Origin: RYN-133 sp963754285
GTDB taxonomy: Bacteria; Actinomycetota; Actinomycetes; Mycobacteriales; Jatrophihabitantaceae
Assembly: GCA_963754285.1 (NCBI GenBank)
Contig: CAVWFN010000005.1
Span: 1 to 64,000, forward strand
DNA length: 64,000 nt
Direction: 5' to 3'
In this document: positions 44,632 through 53,175 of the stretch, in pieces
How positions within the stretch are numbered: the first letter of the stretch is position 1
Layout of the letters: every line of letters begins with the position of its first letter
Position numbers and translations under genes: made by a program
The notes under the pieces: generated by a model
Databases searched by the model: none
Seen by the model: only the letters and a program-made list of their open reading frames with translations
What the model was told of the DNA's origin: nothing

Positions 44632-45509
44632 TGAGCCCGAGGTCGTGGTGGCACGATCCGTGGCGCAAGCCGCGGATCCTGCTCGCGATCACCGTGGTCT
44701 ACCTGTTGTGGTCGCTGCTCCCGGTGGTCGTCGCTGTCATCTTCTCGTTCAACAACGGACGCTCCCGCACGAGCTGGCAAGGGTTCTCGATGCGGTGGTA
44801 CTGGGGCGACCCGGTGCGGTCGGTCTGGCACGACGCGAGCCTGCACACGGCGGTCGTGCAGACCATCAAGCTGGGCGTCCTGACAACGATCATCACCGTG
44901 CCGCTCGGCGTGCTGTTCGCGATCGGCATCGACCGGTGGCGCGGCCGACTCCCCGAGACGGCCAACGCGCTGATGCTGCTGTCATTCGTGATCCCCGAGA
45001 CGTTGCTCGCGGTGTCGTTGCTGTTCCTCATCACGATCATCGCCGTGCCGTTCTACCTCGGCACGACCGCTCAGGTCGTCGGTCTGGTGACCTTCCAGTT
45101 GTCCTACCCGGCGGTACTCGTGCGCGCTCGCCTGGCGACGATCGGACGGCACTACGAAGAGGCGGCACAAGATCTCGGCGCGTCGTCGCTGGGCGCCTTG
45201 CGTCGCGTGATCCTGCCGATGCTGACCCCGGCGATCTTCGCCAGCACGGTCCTCGTATTCGCCGACGTCATCGACGACTTCGTGATCGTGCGCTACCTGT
45301 CCGGGGACGCGTCGACCGAACCGGCTTCGGTGAAGATCTACAACACCGCCCGTGCGGCACCGACGCCGGCACTCAACGCCCTCGCTACCATCCTGCTGGT
45401 CACGTCGCTGATCGTCGTCACGGCCGGCTACAGCATCTACCGCATCCTGACCCGCGGCGACTCGACCCATGTCGACCGCGGCGTCGGCGCGTTTGCCGGC
45501 GAGGTCTAG
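44628..45509 (+). CDS. PotC-type ABC permease
   Basis: A 293-residue membrane permease, second subunit of the importer, with TM segments from about residue 17 (ILLAITVVYLLWSLLPVVVA) and the EAA loop YEEAAQDLGASSLGALRRVILP. With the genes at 39853, 42464 and 43711 it completes a PotABCD-like transporter. The Rieske gene follows after 32 bp. Confidence 0.92.
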   Translation: MMSPRSWWHDPWRKPRILLAITVVYLLWSLLPVVVAVIFSFNNGRSRTSWQGFSMRWYWGDPVRSVWHDASLHTAVVQTIKLGVLTTIITVPLGVLFAIGIDRWRGRLPETANALMLLSFVIPETLLAVSLLFLITIIAVPFYLGTTAQVVGLVTFQLSYPAVLVRARLATIGRHYEEAAQDLGASSLGALRRVILPMLTPAIFASTVLVFADVIDDFVIVRYLSGDASTEPASVKIYNTARAAPTPALNALATILLVTSLIVVTAGYSIYRILTRGDSTHVDRGVGAFAGEV

Positions 45510-45535
45510 CGCCGGGGCAGTGCGCGTTCTAGGCT

Positions 45536-45551
45536 GACTGTATGTTCAATC
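45536..45551. promoter_or_regulatory. TetR operator site 3 overlapping the Rieske start
   Basis: GACTGTATGTTCAATC differs from site 1 at only two positions and contains the ATG (45542) of the Rieske gene. It would block initiation, or a leaderless promoter, in the 32-bp gap after the permease. Chance similarity cannot be fully excluded because ATG TTC AAT is also coding. Confidence 0.6.
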
Positions 45552-46693
45552 AGGACGCTGCGCCGGTCCCGTCCGATCAACTCGAGGCTACGCTCGCGCC
45601 GTTCGGGACGTCGCGCATGCTGCCTCGCGTCGCCTATGTCGATCCTGCGGTGTTCGAGTGGGAACAGCGCAACATCTTCTCGTCGTGGATGTGCGTCGGA
45701 TATTCGGCCGACCTGCCTGAACCCGGCGCGCAACGAGCGGTGTCTGTAGGCAACGGCGGCGTGCTGCTCACCCGCGACGAAGACGGCACGATCCATGCGT
45801 TCGCGAACACATGTCGCCACCGCGGACACGAACTGCTCGCGTGCGGCGAGCTCACGAAGCGGCGCAGCATCGTCTGCCCCTACCACTCGTGGACCTACCG
45901 ACTGGACGGAACACTGCGCAACGCGCCGAGCCTGCGCAACGACCCTGAATTCGACCCGTCCGGATTCGGGCTCGTCCCCCTGCAGGTCGTCGACTGGCAC
46001 GGCTGGGTGTTCGTCGATGCCAGTAACGCCGGCGGCGCCTTTGCCGACCACGTCGCCGGCACCGAGGACATTGTCAGCGGGTACCGACCGGAAGACCTGC
46101 GCATCGTGGCGCGGCACTCCTATGAACTCGCATGCAACTGGAAGGTCATCGCCGAGAACTACCAGGAGTGCTACCACTGCTCGACGATCCATCCCGAGCT
46201 GTCGCGCATCAGTCCGCCGACCAGCGGCGACAACCTCGACCTCGCCGGACAATGGATGGGCGGCTCGATGGAGCTCATCCCCGAGGCCGACACGATGTCA
46301 CTCGACGGACACAGCGGTGGCGTCGCCATCGCCGGCCTGTCCGATACCGAACTGCGCACCGTGATGTACCTCGTGGGCTACCCGAATCTGCTCGTGAGCC
46401 TGCATCCCGACTATGTGATGACCCACCTGATGACCCCGATCTCGGTCGACCGCACGCACGTCGAGTGCGCATGGGCCTTCCCACGTGAGGTGGCCGATCA
46501 GCCCGGCTTCGACCCCTCCTACGCGGTCGACTTCTGGGACCTCACCAATCGGCAGGACTGGGCTGCGTGCGAGTCCGTGCAACGCGGTCTGACCTCGCCG
46601 CACGCGGTGCCCGGCCCGCTCGCAAAGGAAGAGGACGGCGTCTATCACTTCGTGACGCGGATCGCGCGGGCCTACCAGGGCCACGTGTCATGA
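45542..46693 (+). CDS. Rieske non-haem iron oxygenase
   Basis: A 383-residue oxygenase alpha subunit. The [2Fe-2S] ligands are Cys91/His93 (CRHRG) and Cys112/His115 (CPYHSW); the mononuclear iron site is in ENYQECYHCSTIHPEL (205-220, with His212 and His217). The last motif resembles glycine betaine and choline-type monooxygenases that N-demethylate quaternary amines. It would need a reductase; none is adjacent. It shares an ATGA overlap with the FAD oxidoreductase. Confidence 0.9.
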   Translation: MFNQDAAPVPSDQLEATLAPFGTSRMLPRVAYVDPAVFEWEQRNIFSSWMCVGYSADLPEPGAQRAVSVGNGGVLLTRDEDGTIHAFANTCRHRGHELLACGELTKRRSIVCPYHSWTYRLDGTLRNAPSLRNDPEFDPSGFGLVPLQVVDWHGWVFVDASNAGGAFADHVAGTEDIVSGYRPEDLRIVARHSYELACNWKVIAENYQECYHCSTIHPELSRISPPTSGDNLDLAGQWMGGSMELIPEADTMSLDGHSGGVAIAGLSDTELRTVMYLVGYPNLLVSLHPDYVMTHLMTPISVDRTHVECAWAFPREVADQPGFDPSYAVDFWDLTNRQDWAACESVQRGLTSPHAVPGPLAKEEDGVYHFVTRIARAYQGHVS

Positions 46694-48279
46694 ACCCGGT
46701 CGCCGAGCGTCTCGGCCGAATCGGGCTGCCCGCACCGGTGAGCGAGCTCGCCGGCAAGCAGTGGGACGTCGTGATCGTCGGTGGCGGCCACAACGGGCTC
46801 ACCTGCGCCGCCTACCTCGCCCGCGCGGGCAAGCAGGTGCTCGTGCTCGAAGCGCGCGACCGGCTCGGCGGCGCGTGCACGCTCGAGCAGCCCTTCGACG
46901 ACGACCGGTACGTCATCAGCCCGTGCGCGTACGTGATCGGCCTGCTCGACGAGGAGGTCATCACCGACCTTTCGCTCGCCAAGCGCGGTCTCGAGATCTA
47001 TGTCGCCGACCCGCAGCTGTGGGTGCCCTTCGACGACGGCACCTCGTTCGGGCAGTGGATGGACCACGAGCGCACCATCGCCGGATTGCGCGAGCTCGGC
47101 CTGCCCGGCAAAGAGATCGACGGCTACGTCGCGTACGAGAAGTTCTTCGACGACATGCGACTCAAGCTGCGCAAGGGACCGCGAGACACGTGGGTCGGCG
47201 AGTCGCCGTCGCGCGCGGAACTCGAAGAGATCCTCGGCGAGCAACTGATGATCGACGCGTTGTTCGAAGCATCCATCGCCGACGTCCTCGACGAGTTCGT
47301 GACCGACGAGCGCCTGAAGGACGCCTTGTTCGGACAGGGCGTGATCGGAACCTTCGCGGGCCCCCGAGACCCGGGCACCGCGTCGGTGAAGCTCATGCAC
47401 TACCAAGGCGATCTGCTCGACGAGGGACCGATCTGGGGCTACGTGCGTGGCGGCATGGGCATGGTCAGCTTCGCGATCGCCGACGCCGCGCAGGACGCGG
47501 GTGCAGTGCTTGCCTGCGGAGTCCCGGTCGGCGAGATCGTGCCGGGCGAGGGTGTGCGACTGGAGGACGGCACGTTCATCGCGGCGCCGAGTGTCGTCAG
47601 CAACGCCGACCCGAAGCGACTGCTCGCCATGGTCGACGGCGACGCAATGCCGGCCGACTACCGCGGTCGCCTCGAGGACTGGGACATCCGCAGCCCGGTG
47701 GTGAAGTTCAACTCGACGTTGTCACGGCTGCCGTCCTGGACGGCCGCGCCGGGCGAGACGTTCATGGCTCGGGGGACGGTCGACGTCACGACCGGTCTCG
47801 ATGATGCGCAAGCAGCGTTCGAGCGCTGTGCGCGTGGCGAGGCGGCCGTCGGGTTCGGCGAGATCTACGTGCAGACGCTGCACGATCCCTCCCCCGCACC
47901 GGCCGGCAAGCATTTGATGAGCGTGTTCGGCCAGTACGCCCCGTACGACCTCACCGGCGGATGGGACGCGCGCCGCGACGAGGTGGCCCGACAGTTCATC
48001 GATTTGATCTCGCGATTTGCGCCTGATTTCGAGGACTGCCTCGAGAACTACGAGGTGCTCGGCGCACCGGACATCGAGAAGCGGGTCGGCCTGACCGGCG
48101 GGCACATCTTCCAGGGCGAGGTCCGTCCCGACCAGATGTGGGAGCACCGGCTCACGCCGCGCACGCCGATGGCCGGCGTGTATCTGTGCGGAGCCGCGAC
48201 GCATCCGGCCGGCAGCGTCATCGCCACCAACGGCCGCAACGCCGCGTCAGCAGTGCTCGCCGACCTCGACCCGTCCTGA
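46690..48279 (+). CDS. Phytoene-dehydrogenase-like FAD oxidoreductase 2
   Basis: A 529-residue flavoprotein with the FAD-binding motif VVIVGGGHNGLTCAAYLARA, VLEARDRLGGACTLEQPF, and the C-terminal AGVYLCGAATHPAGSVIATNG. It is a paralogue of the gene at 37466. It is coupled to the Rieske oxygenase by a 4-bp overlap, so the two probably act in sequence on the same compound. Its 3' end overlaps the convergent yczE gene by 33 bp. Confidence 0.88.
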   Translation: MNPVAERLGRIGLPAPVSELAGKQWDVVIVGGGHNGLTCAAYLARAGKQVLVLEARDRLGGACTLEQPFDDDRYVISPCAYVIGLLDEEVITDLSLAKRGLEIYVADPQLWVPFDDGTSFGQWMDHERTIAGLRELGLPGKEIDGYVAYEKFFDDMRLKLRKGPRDTWVGESPSRAELEEILGEQLMIDALFEASIADVLDEFVTDERLKDALFGQGVIGTFAGPRDPGTASVKLMHYQGDLLDEGPIWGYVRGGMGMVSFAIADAAQDAGAVLACGVPVGEIVPGEGVRLEDGTFIAAPSVVSNADPKRLLAMVDGDAMPADYRGRLEDWDIRSPVVKFNSTLSRLPSWTAAPGETFMARGTVDVTTGLDDAQAAFERCARGEAAVGFGEIYVQTLHDPSPAPAGKHLMSVFGQYAPYDLTGGWDARRDEVARQFIDLISRFAPDFEDCLENYEVLGAPDIEKRVGLTGGHIFQGEVRPDQMWEHRLTPRTPMAGVYLCGAATHPAGSVIATNGRNAASAVLADLDPS

Positions 48280-48894
48280 GTCGACGACGGCCACGGCAAC
48301 GCGTTCGCGCTTGGTGTCGAACATCGCCAAGAACACCTGAGCGAGCGGTCCGATCAGCAGCGCGTAGGCGATCGTGCCCACCCCGACCGTGCCGCCGAGC
48401 ACCCAGCCGGCGGCGAGGACGGTGAGCTCGATCCCGGTGCGCACCAACCGGATCGAGCGACCGGTGCGGCGGGCCAGTCCGGTCATCAGCCCGTCCCGCG
48501 GACCTGGGCCGAACCGTGCTCCGATGTACAAGCCGGTCGCCACACCGCCGAGCGCGATGCTGAGTGCGAGCACGCTTCCGCGCAGCCACAATCCGTGAAT
48601 CGCGCCGAACAGTTCGAGATTCACGTTCATCGAGACGCCGACGAGCACGACGTTGGACACCGTGCCGAGCCCCGGCCATTGCCGCAACGGGATCCAGAGC
48701 AGCAGCACGAACGCACCGACGACGATCACCACCGTGCCGATGGCCAGACCGATGTGGTGCGAGAGCCCCTGGTGGAAGACGTCCCACGGGTCCAGGCCGA
48801 GCCCGGCACGCACCTGCAACGCCGCGCCGAGGCCGTAGATCCAGAGCCCGACGTAGAGCTGCACGAGCCGCCGCGCGTACCGGGTCCAGATCAC
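48247..48894 (-). CDS. YczE/YitT-like membrane protein
   Basis: A 215-residue membrane protein with five to six hydrophobic segments and the YczE features YGLGAALQVRAGLGLDPWDVFHQGL and GARFGPGPRDGLMTG. The function is unknown, but in other bacteria yczE is controlled by a MocR regulator called YczR. Here a MocR gene lies at 53176, and the decamer AATTGGCCGG stands 36-45 bp before this start. Confidence 0.85.
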   Translation of the reverse strand: MIWTRYARRLVQLYVGLWIYGLGAALQVRAGLGLDPWDVFHQGLSHHIGLAIGTVVIVVGAFVLLLWIPLRQWPGLGTVSNVVLVGVSMNVNLELFGAIHGLWLRGSVLALSIALGGVATGLYIGARFGPGPRDGLMTGLARRTGRSIRLVRTGIELTVLAAGWVLGGTVGVGTIAYALLIGPLAQVFLAMFDTKRERVAVAVVDSGRVEVGEHC

Positions 48895-48929
48895 GCACTC
48901 ATCCTGGCGAGCGTGTGCCGCGCGGATCT

Positions 48930-48939
48930 CCGGCCAATT
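48930..48939 (-). promoter_or_regulatory. Shared decamer AATTGGCCGG before yczE
   Basis: It matches AATTGGCTGG (53133-53142), which precedes the MocR gene at the same distance (34-43 bp from its start). It is a candidate YczR binding half-site. Confidence 0.5.
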
Positions 48940-48960
48940 CCGGACCGGTGGCCGAGCGTG

Positions 48961-51408
48961 CTACGACCGTCCGGCGGGATCCGGGGTCTGCTCGCGGTCG
49001 CTCGCCCGGCGCTCGCGATCACTAGCCCGGCGGTTGAACTGGCCGTCGACGCCCGCGCGGTCGCTGGAGCGCCGGTTGTGCTTCGGTGGCGCAACTCGCG
49101 GCGTGGCCAGGATCTTGAACGTGCCCTCGCCGTCGTAATGCTCGCCGGTCTCGGTGCCGGGATCGCCGAGGAACAACACGTCCTCCCACTCCGGCTGCGC
49201 CGGCCGAACGACGACGGCGCGCCGCGGACGCACGACCTGCACCTCCTTGGGGACGTCGGTGACGTAGAGGCGTTCGACCGCGCCGAGCCAGATGTCGACG
49301 ATCGTGTTGCGTAGGCCCATGAACGCGAACACGGCATAGGCAGCTGCCAACGTGTTGATCGCCTCGAACGCCGCGTTACCCCAGTTCTGCGCGTGGAAGT
49401 CGCGAATGAATGCCCACGCCGAATATCCGATGATCACCAGCGGTGACAGTGCGAACAGCAGCGGCGTGGCCGTGCGGTTGTCGACCTTCGGCGTGCGAGC
49501 GAACGGGATCTTCTTGCCGGACACGGCCTGTTGCAGCGACTTCGCCACGCCGGCGAGGTTCACCGGCAACAGGATCAGGTTGAAGCCGTAGATGCGAAGC
49601 ACGTCCGAACGTTTGTAGCCGCAGCGGCGCAGATCGCTGGCCATCGCCAGGAAGTACGGCGCGGCGGCCAGCACGACGAGCGGGCTGAGCAGATGGCTGT
49701 TGAACGGGAACGCCAGCAGGAACAGCAGACCGATGCTGCTCCAGCACGTCGAGGCCATGTAGTTCACGCGGAGCAGCCATTGCGAACGGCTGCCGTGCTC
49801 ACCGCGCTTGGTCCGCTCGCGGGCGTTGGCCCACAGCTTCGGAAGGATCAGCAGGCCACCGTTGGCCCACCTTCGGCGTTGGATGCTCAGCGAGCCGAAG
49901 TCGGGAGGCGTCGCGCTGTAGCTCAGGCGCTCGGGGTAGTTCAGCAACCACCAGCCGTGCACGGCGAGGTCGAGGGAGGACTCGGTGTCCTCGATGACGG
50001 TCCGGTCCTGCACGTAGCGACGGATCTCGTGACCGCGCAACTGCTCGACCTCGACGATGTCCTCGAGGGCACGCTTGCGGATCACCGCGTTCGCGCCGAC
50101 CCAGAACGTCGCGTCGTGGTAGCTCATCCCCTGATGGACGATGTGTTGCAGGTCGGTGGTCGCGCCGGCGAGCCGTTCGAGTCGGGTCGACGAGCCGCGA
50201 AACGCCGAGTACGGCGTCTGCGCCACGGCCAGGCGCTGGTTCTCCGGCTGCATCATCAGATGCACCAGACGCAGGCAGTACTCGGGAAGCAGGACGCTGT
50301 CGGCGTCGAGAGTGAGCACGAAGTCGGCATCCGGGATCGCGATCGATCCGCTGCTGCCGGCCGGTGACAGCACGACGCCCTTCGGCGTGGTCCGCGGCTC
50401 GAAGCTGCGTCCCATCAGACCGAGGTAGCTGTTGAGGTTCATCGCCTTGTTCGCCTCGTGCGACAGCGAGGCGTACAGCTTGCGTTCGAACCACGTGATC
50501 TCGGCGCGGAACGTCCACGCCAGGCGCCGGTAGAGCTGCACCATCCGCTTGCGCGGCAGGTCCCCGCCGCGGTCCGCGCCGGCGAGCAGCGCGTCGCGAG
50601 TGGCAGCGAAGTTGTCAGCCGGACCACGCAGCACTTCGTCGGCGAAGAACCGGTCGACGTGGTCGCGCTGCTCCTCCTCGTCCGCCCGCGCGCGAAGCCA
50701 GCGCGCGGCCCAGTCGAATTCTGCAGCGAGCACGCGCATCTCGGCCGGAGTGGACGGCTCGGAGCCGCCACCGGTCTCGAACTGCTCGAGTGCCGCTGCG
50801 AAGCGCGATGCCGGCTCCGCGAGCCAGGAAGTGAGTTCAGCGGCGAGCCCGCGGGCGGCGGCCAGCATGTCCGCGTACTGGCCGGGCGGCGGGTGCGGCG
50901 GGTCGTCCAGCAGCAGGACGACGCGCAGGAACGGGTATTCCTGCAGGGCTGCCGAGAGCAGCGTCTTGCGGATCGTTCCGATCTCTTCACGGTAGGACGG
51001 GACGAGCGCCGTCATGGTCGGCAGGACGCCGTCGAACGTGTCGTCGATCATCGCCCGAGGCGTGCGGCGGTGGGCGCGCGTGCGGTACAGCGCACCCTGT
51101 CGCGCGATCAGGTAGACCAGCGACGACAAGGTCAGGAACGACACGATCAGGACGTAGCCGACCGACTCGGTGAGGTAGGCCATGCCTTGGAAGCCGTGGT
51201 TCACGAGCTGCGACACGATCGTGATGGTGATGTAGGCGCCCCAGGCGAACATGGTGACGACCATGCCGAGGCGGCCGAGGGTGATCATCGCGTCGCTGAC
51301 GGGGGGCGCGACGGCAGGTAGCGGTGTGGAGCGGCGGTCGGCGCCCCACTGGCGGCGCGGCGAATCATCTCGCGGACCGCGCGTGGCGCGACGGAACAAC
51401 TTCGGCAC
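48961..51408 (-). CDS. Cellulose-synthase-like family 2 glycosyltransferase
   Basis: An 815-residue membrane enzyme: two N-terminal membrane segments, a cytosolic GT-A domain with FVLTLDADSVLLPEY (DxD), the acceptor-site VIEDTESSLDLAVHGWW and QRRRWANGG (the Q/RxxRW motif), then four to five more membrane segments. These are the features of processive synthases making beta-linked glycans. The polar C-terminal tail ends in RxSDR repeats (RRSSDR, RRASDR). The start is GTG 51408, 6 bases after GAGGAG; a GTG at 51480 would add 24 residues. It is divergent from a GH18 hydrolase. Confidence 0.88.
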   Translation of the reverse strand: MPKLFRRATRGPRDDSPRRQWGADRRSTPLPAVAPPVSDAMITLGRLGMVVTMFAWGAYITITIVSQLVNHGFQGMAYLTESVGYVLIVSFLTLSSLVYLIARQGALYRTRAHRRTPRAMIDDTFDGVLPTMTALVPSYREEIGTIRKTLLSAALQEYPFLRVVLLLDDPPHPPPGQYADMLAAARGLAAELTSWLAEPASRFAAALEQFETGGGSEPSTPAEMRVLAAEFDWAARWLRARADEEEQRDHVDRFFADEVLRGPADNFAATRDALLAGADRGGDLPRKRMVQLYRRLAWTFRAEITWFERKLYASLSHEANKAMNLNSYLGLMGRSFEPRTTPKGVVLSPAGSSGSIAIPDADFVLTLDADSVLLPEYCLRLVHLMMQPENQRLAVAQTPYSAFRGSSTRLERLAGATTDLQHIVHQGMSYHDATFWVGANAVIRKRALEDIVEVEQLRGHEIRRYVQDRTVIEDTESSLDLAVHGWWLLNYPERLSYSATPPDFGSLSIQRRRWANGGLLILPKLWANARERTKRGEHGSRSQWLLRVNYMASTCWSSIGLLFLLAFPFNSHLLSPLVVLAAAPYFLAMASDLRRCGYKRSDVLRIYGFNLILLPVNLAGVAKSLQQAVSGKKIPFARTPKVDNRTATPLLFALSPLVIIGYSAWAFIRDFHAQNWGNAAFEAINTLAAAYAVFAFMGLRNTIVDIWLGAVERLYVTDVPKEVQVVRPRRAVVVRPAQPEWEDVLFLGDPGTETGEHYDGEGTFKILATPRVAPPKHNRRSSDRAGVDGQFNRRASDRERRASDREQTPDPAGRS

Positions 51409-51549
51409 GGGTGACTCCTCGACAACGACCGATCGCGTGTTTCTGGCAATCCCCCGCCGAGGGGCTAGCGCCCGACGCACCTTCGACTTTACACTAATCT
51501 AACACTTCGAACATCCCCCGCCGTTCGACTTTTTCCATAAGGACTTGCC

Positions 51550-53118
51550 ATGACCCCGGAGGAGCGCGCCTTCGCCGCTGCCCAGACAGGCCCGACCGAA
51601 CCTGCGAGCACTCCCCGCCGCCGCCTGTCGTTCGTGCGCCTCGGTGTCGCCTTCGCCGTCGCACTTGCGGCGGTCGGCAGCACCCTCGCCTTCCGCTATG
51701 CGACCCAGCATCCCCCGACGCCCGTCGTGCAGTCGGCGTTCATGCCGTACGTGGACGTGACCGCAACACCCGAGTACGCGTTCGAGAACGCGATCCGGTC
51801 GAGCCTGGTCCTCGGCTTCGTCGTCAGCTCGACCTCGGACGCGTGCGCGCCGAGCTGGGGCGCCAGCTACTCCCTCGCCCAGGCCGACGACGCGCTCGAC
51901 GTCGACCGTCGTATCGCGCGCTTCGAGCAGCGCGGCGGACAGGTCGCGGTGTCCTTCGGCGGTGCCGCGAACTCCGAACTCGCGATCGGTTGCTCGGACA
52001 CCTCGGCGCTGACCGAGGCCTACCGCTCGGTGATCGATCGCTACTCGGTCGGGACCATCGACCTCGACCTCGAGTCCGATGCCGCGCTGTCGCCGGCCGT
52101 GGTCGCACGGCGTGCCCAGGCGCTGCACGACCTGCAGGTGCAGGAGCGACGGGCCGGTCGTGCCCTACAGGTCTGGCTGACGTTGCCCGTCGACCCGTCC
52201 GGGCTCACGGCGGCGGGTTCGGCCGCACTGGCTGCGACGCTGGCCGCGAAGGTCGACGTCGCCGGTGTGAACGCGCTGACGATGGACTACGGCGCGTCGC
52301 GGCGGCCGAACCAGTCGTTGCTGGCCGCCGACGAGGCGGCGCTGACCAATACGGCCGCTCAGGTGCGCCACGCATACACAGCCGCCGGGCGCCCGATGAC
52401 GGCGATGCAGTCGTGGCAGCACCTCGGAGCAACTCCGATGATCGGCCAGAACGACACTGCGGACGAGCGCTTCGATCCGTCGGATGCCACCGCACTCGTG
52501 CGCTTCGCGATGGCCAACCACCTGCGACGGCTGTCGATGTGGTCGCTCAACCGTGACCAGGCGTGCGGGCCGAACTACGCCGACGTCACCGTCGTGTCGC
52601 CCAACTGCAGCGGCGTCGCTCAGCGGGCCGGCCTGTTCGCAGACATCCTGGCGAAGTTCAAGGCCGGCAAGCCGCTGCGGCTCTCAGCCGGTGCGTCCTC
52701 GAGCTCGCCGACGCCGTCCAGCACCTCGATCGTCGACAACCCGGCGACCTCGCCCTACGCGATCTGGAACCCCGAACTGCCGTACCAGGCCGGGACGAAG
52801 ATCGTGTGGCACCGCAACGTGTATCAGGCCAAGTGGTGGACGAAGGGCGACACCCCGGACGCACCGGTGACCTCGACCTCGCAGACGCCCTGGACCCTCA
52901 TCGGCCCGGTGCTGCCGGGCGAGCACCCGCAGCCGACGCCGACGATGGCCGCCGGCACGTACCCGGCCTGGTCGGCCACATCGACCTATCACGCCGGCGA
53001 CCGGGTGCTCTATCGAGGCGTCGGTTACCAGGCGAAGTGGTGGACGCACGGCGACGTGCCGGGAATCGTCGTCGACGACCCCGGCAAGACGCCCTGGGAG
53101 CTGATCACGACCAAGTAG
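51550..53118 (+). CDS. GH18 chitinase-like protein with two C-terminal CBMs
   Basis: A 522-residue exported or membrane-anchored protein (basic start, one hydrophobic segment at 27-47). The barrel has the catalytic motif DLDLE (Asp171, Asp173, Glu175), the VAVSFGG strand and the DYGAS loop. Two CBM5/12-type modules follow (about 420-455 and 475-520, each with YQAGT.../YHAGD... and YQAKWWT). It would hydrolyse a chitin-like or GlcNAc-containing glycan. It is divergent from the GT2 synthase at 48961 and probably trims or releases its product. Confidence 0.88.
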   Translation: MTPEERAFAAAQTGPTEPASTPRRRLSFVRLGVAFAVALAAVGSTLAFRYATQHPPTPVVQSAFMPYVDVTATPEYAFENAIRSSLVLGFVVSSTSDACAPSWGASYSLAQADDALDVDRRIARFEQRGGQVAVSFGGAANSELAIGCSDTSALTEAYRSVIDRYSVGTIDLDLESDAALSPAVVARRAQALHDLQVQERRAGRALQVWLTLPVDPSGLTAAGSAALAATLAAKVDVAGVNALTMDYGASRRPNQSLLAADEAALTNTAAQVRHAYTAAGRPMTAMQSWQHLGATPMIGQNDTADERFDPSDATALVRFAMANHLRRLSMWSLNRDQACGPNYADVTVVSPNCSGVAQRAGLFADILAKFKAGKPLRLSAGASSSSPTPSSTSIVDNPATSPYAIWNPELPYQAGTKIVWHRNVYQAKWWTKGDTPDAPVTSTSQTPWTLIGPVLPGEHPQPTPTMAAGTYPAWSATSTYHAGDRVLYRGVGYQAKWWTHGDVPGIVVDDPGKTPWELITTK

Positions 53119-53132
53119 GCCAATGCTGCCCT

Positions 53133-53142
53133 AATTGGCTGG
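53133..53142 (+). promoter_or_regulatory. Shared decamer AATTGGCTGG before MocR
   Basis: Part of a dyad (ATTGGC...GCCAAA, 53134-53156) with GCTGCCC repeated at about 53125 and 53142. MocR regulators bind such repeats near their own promoter. Confidence 0.5.
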
Positions 53143-53175
53143 CTGCCCAGGCCAAATCGGTGCAAGAATCGAGGT

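Noticed and set aside
42464..45509. Annotating the importer as a spermidine/putrescine transporter
   Set aside because: The Pot-type family also carries other amines and amino compounds; the Rieske and CoA-ligase neighbours do not specifically indicate polyamines.
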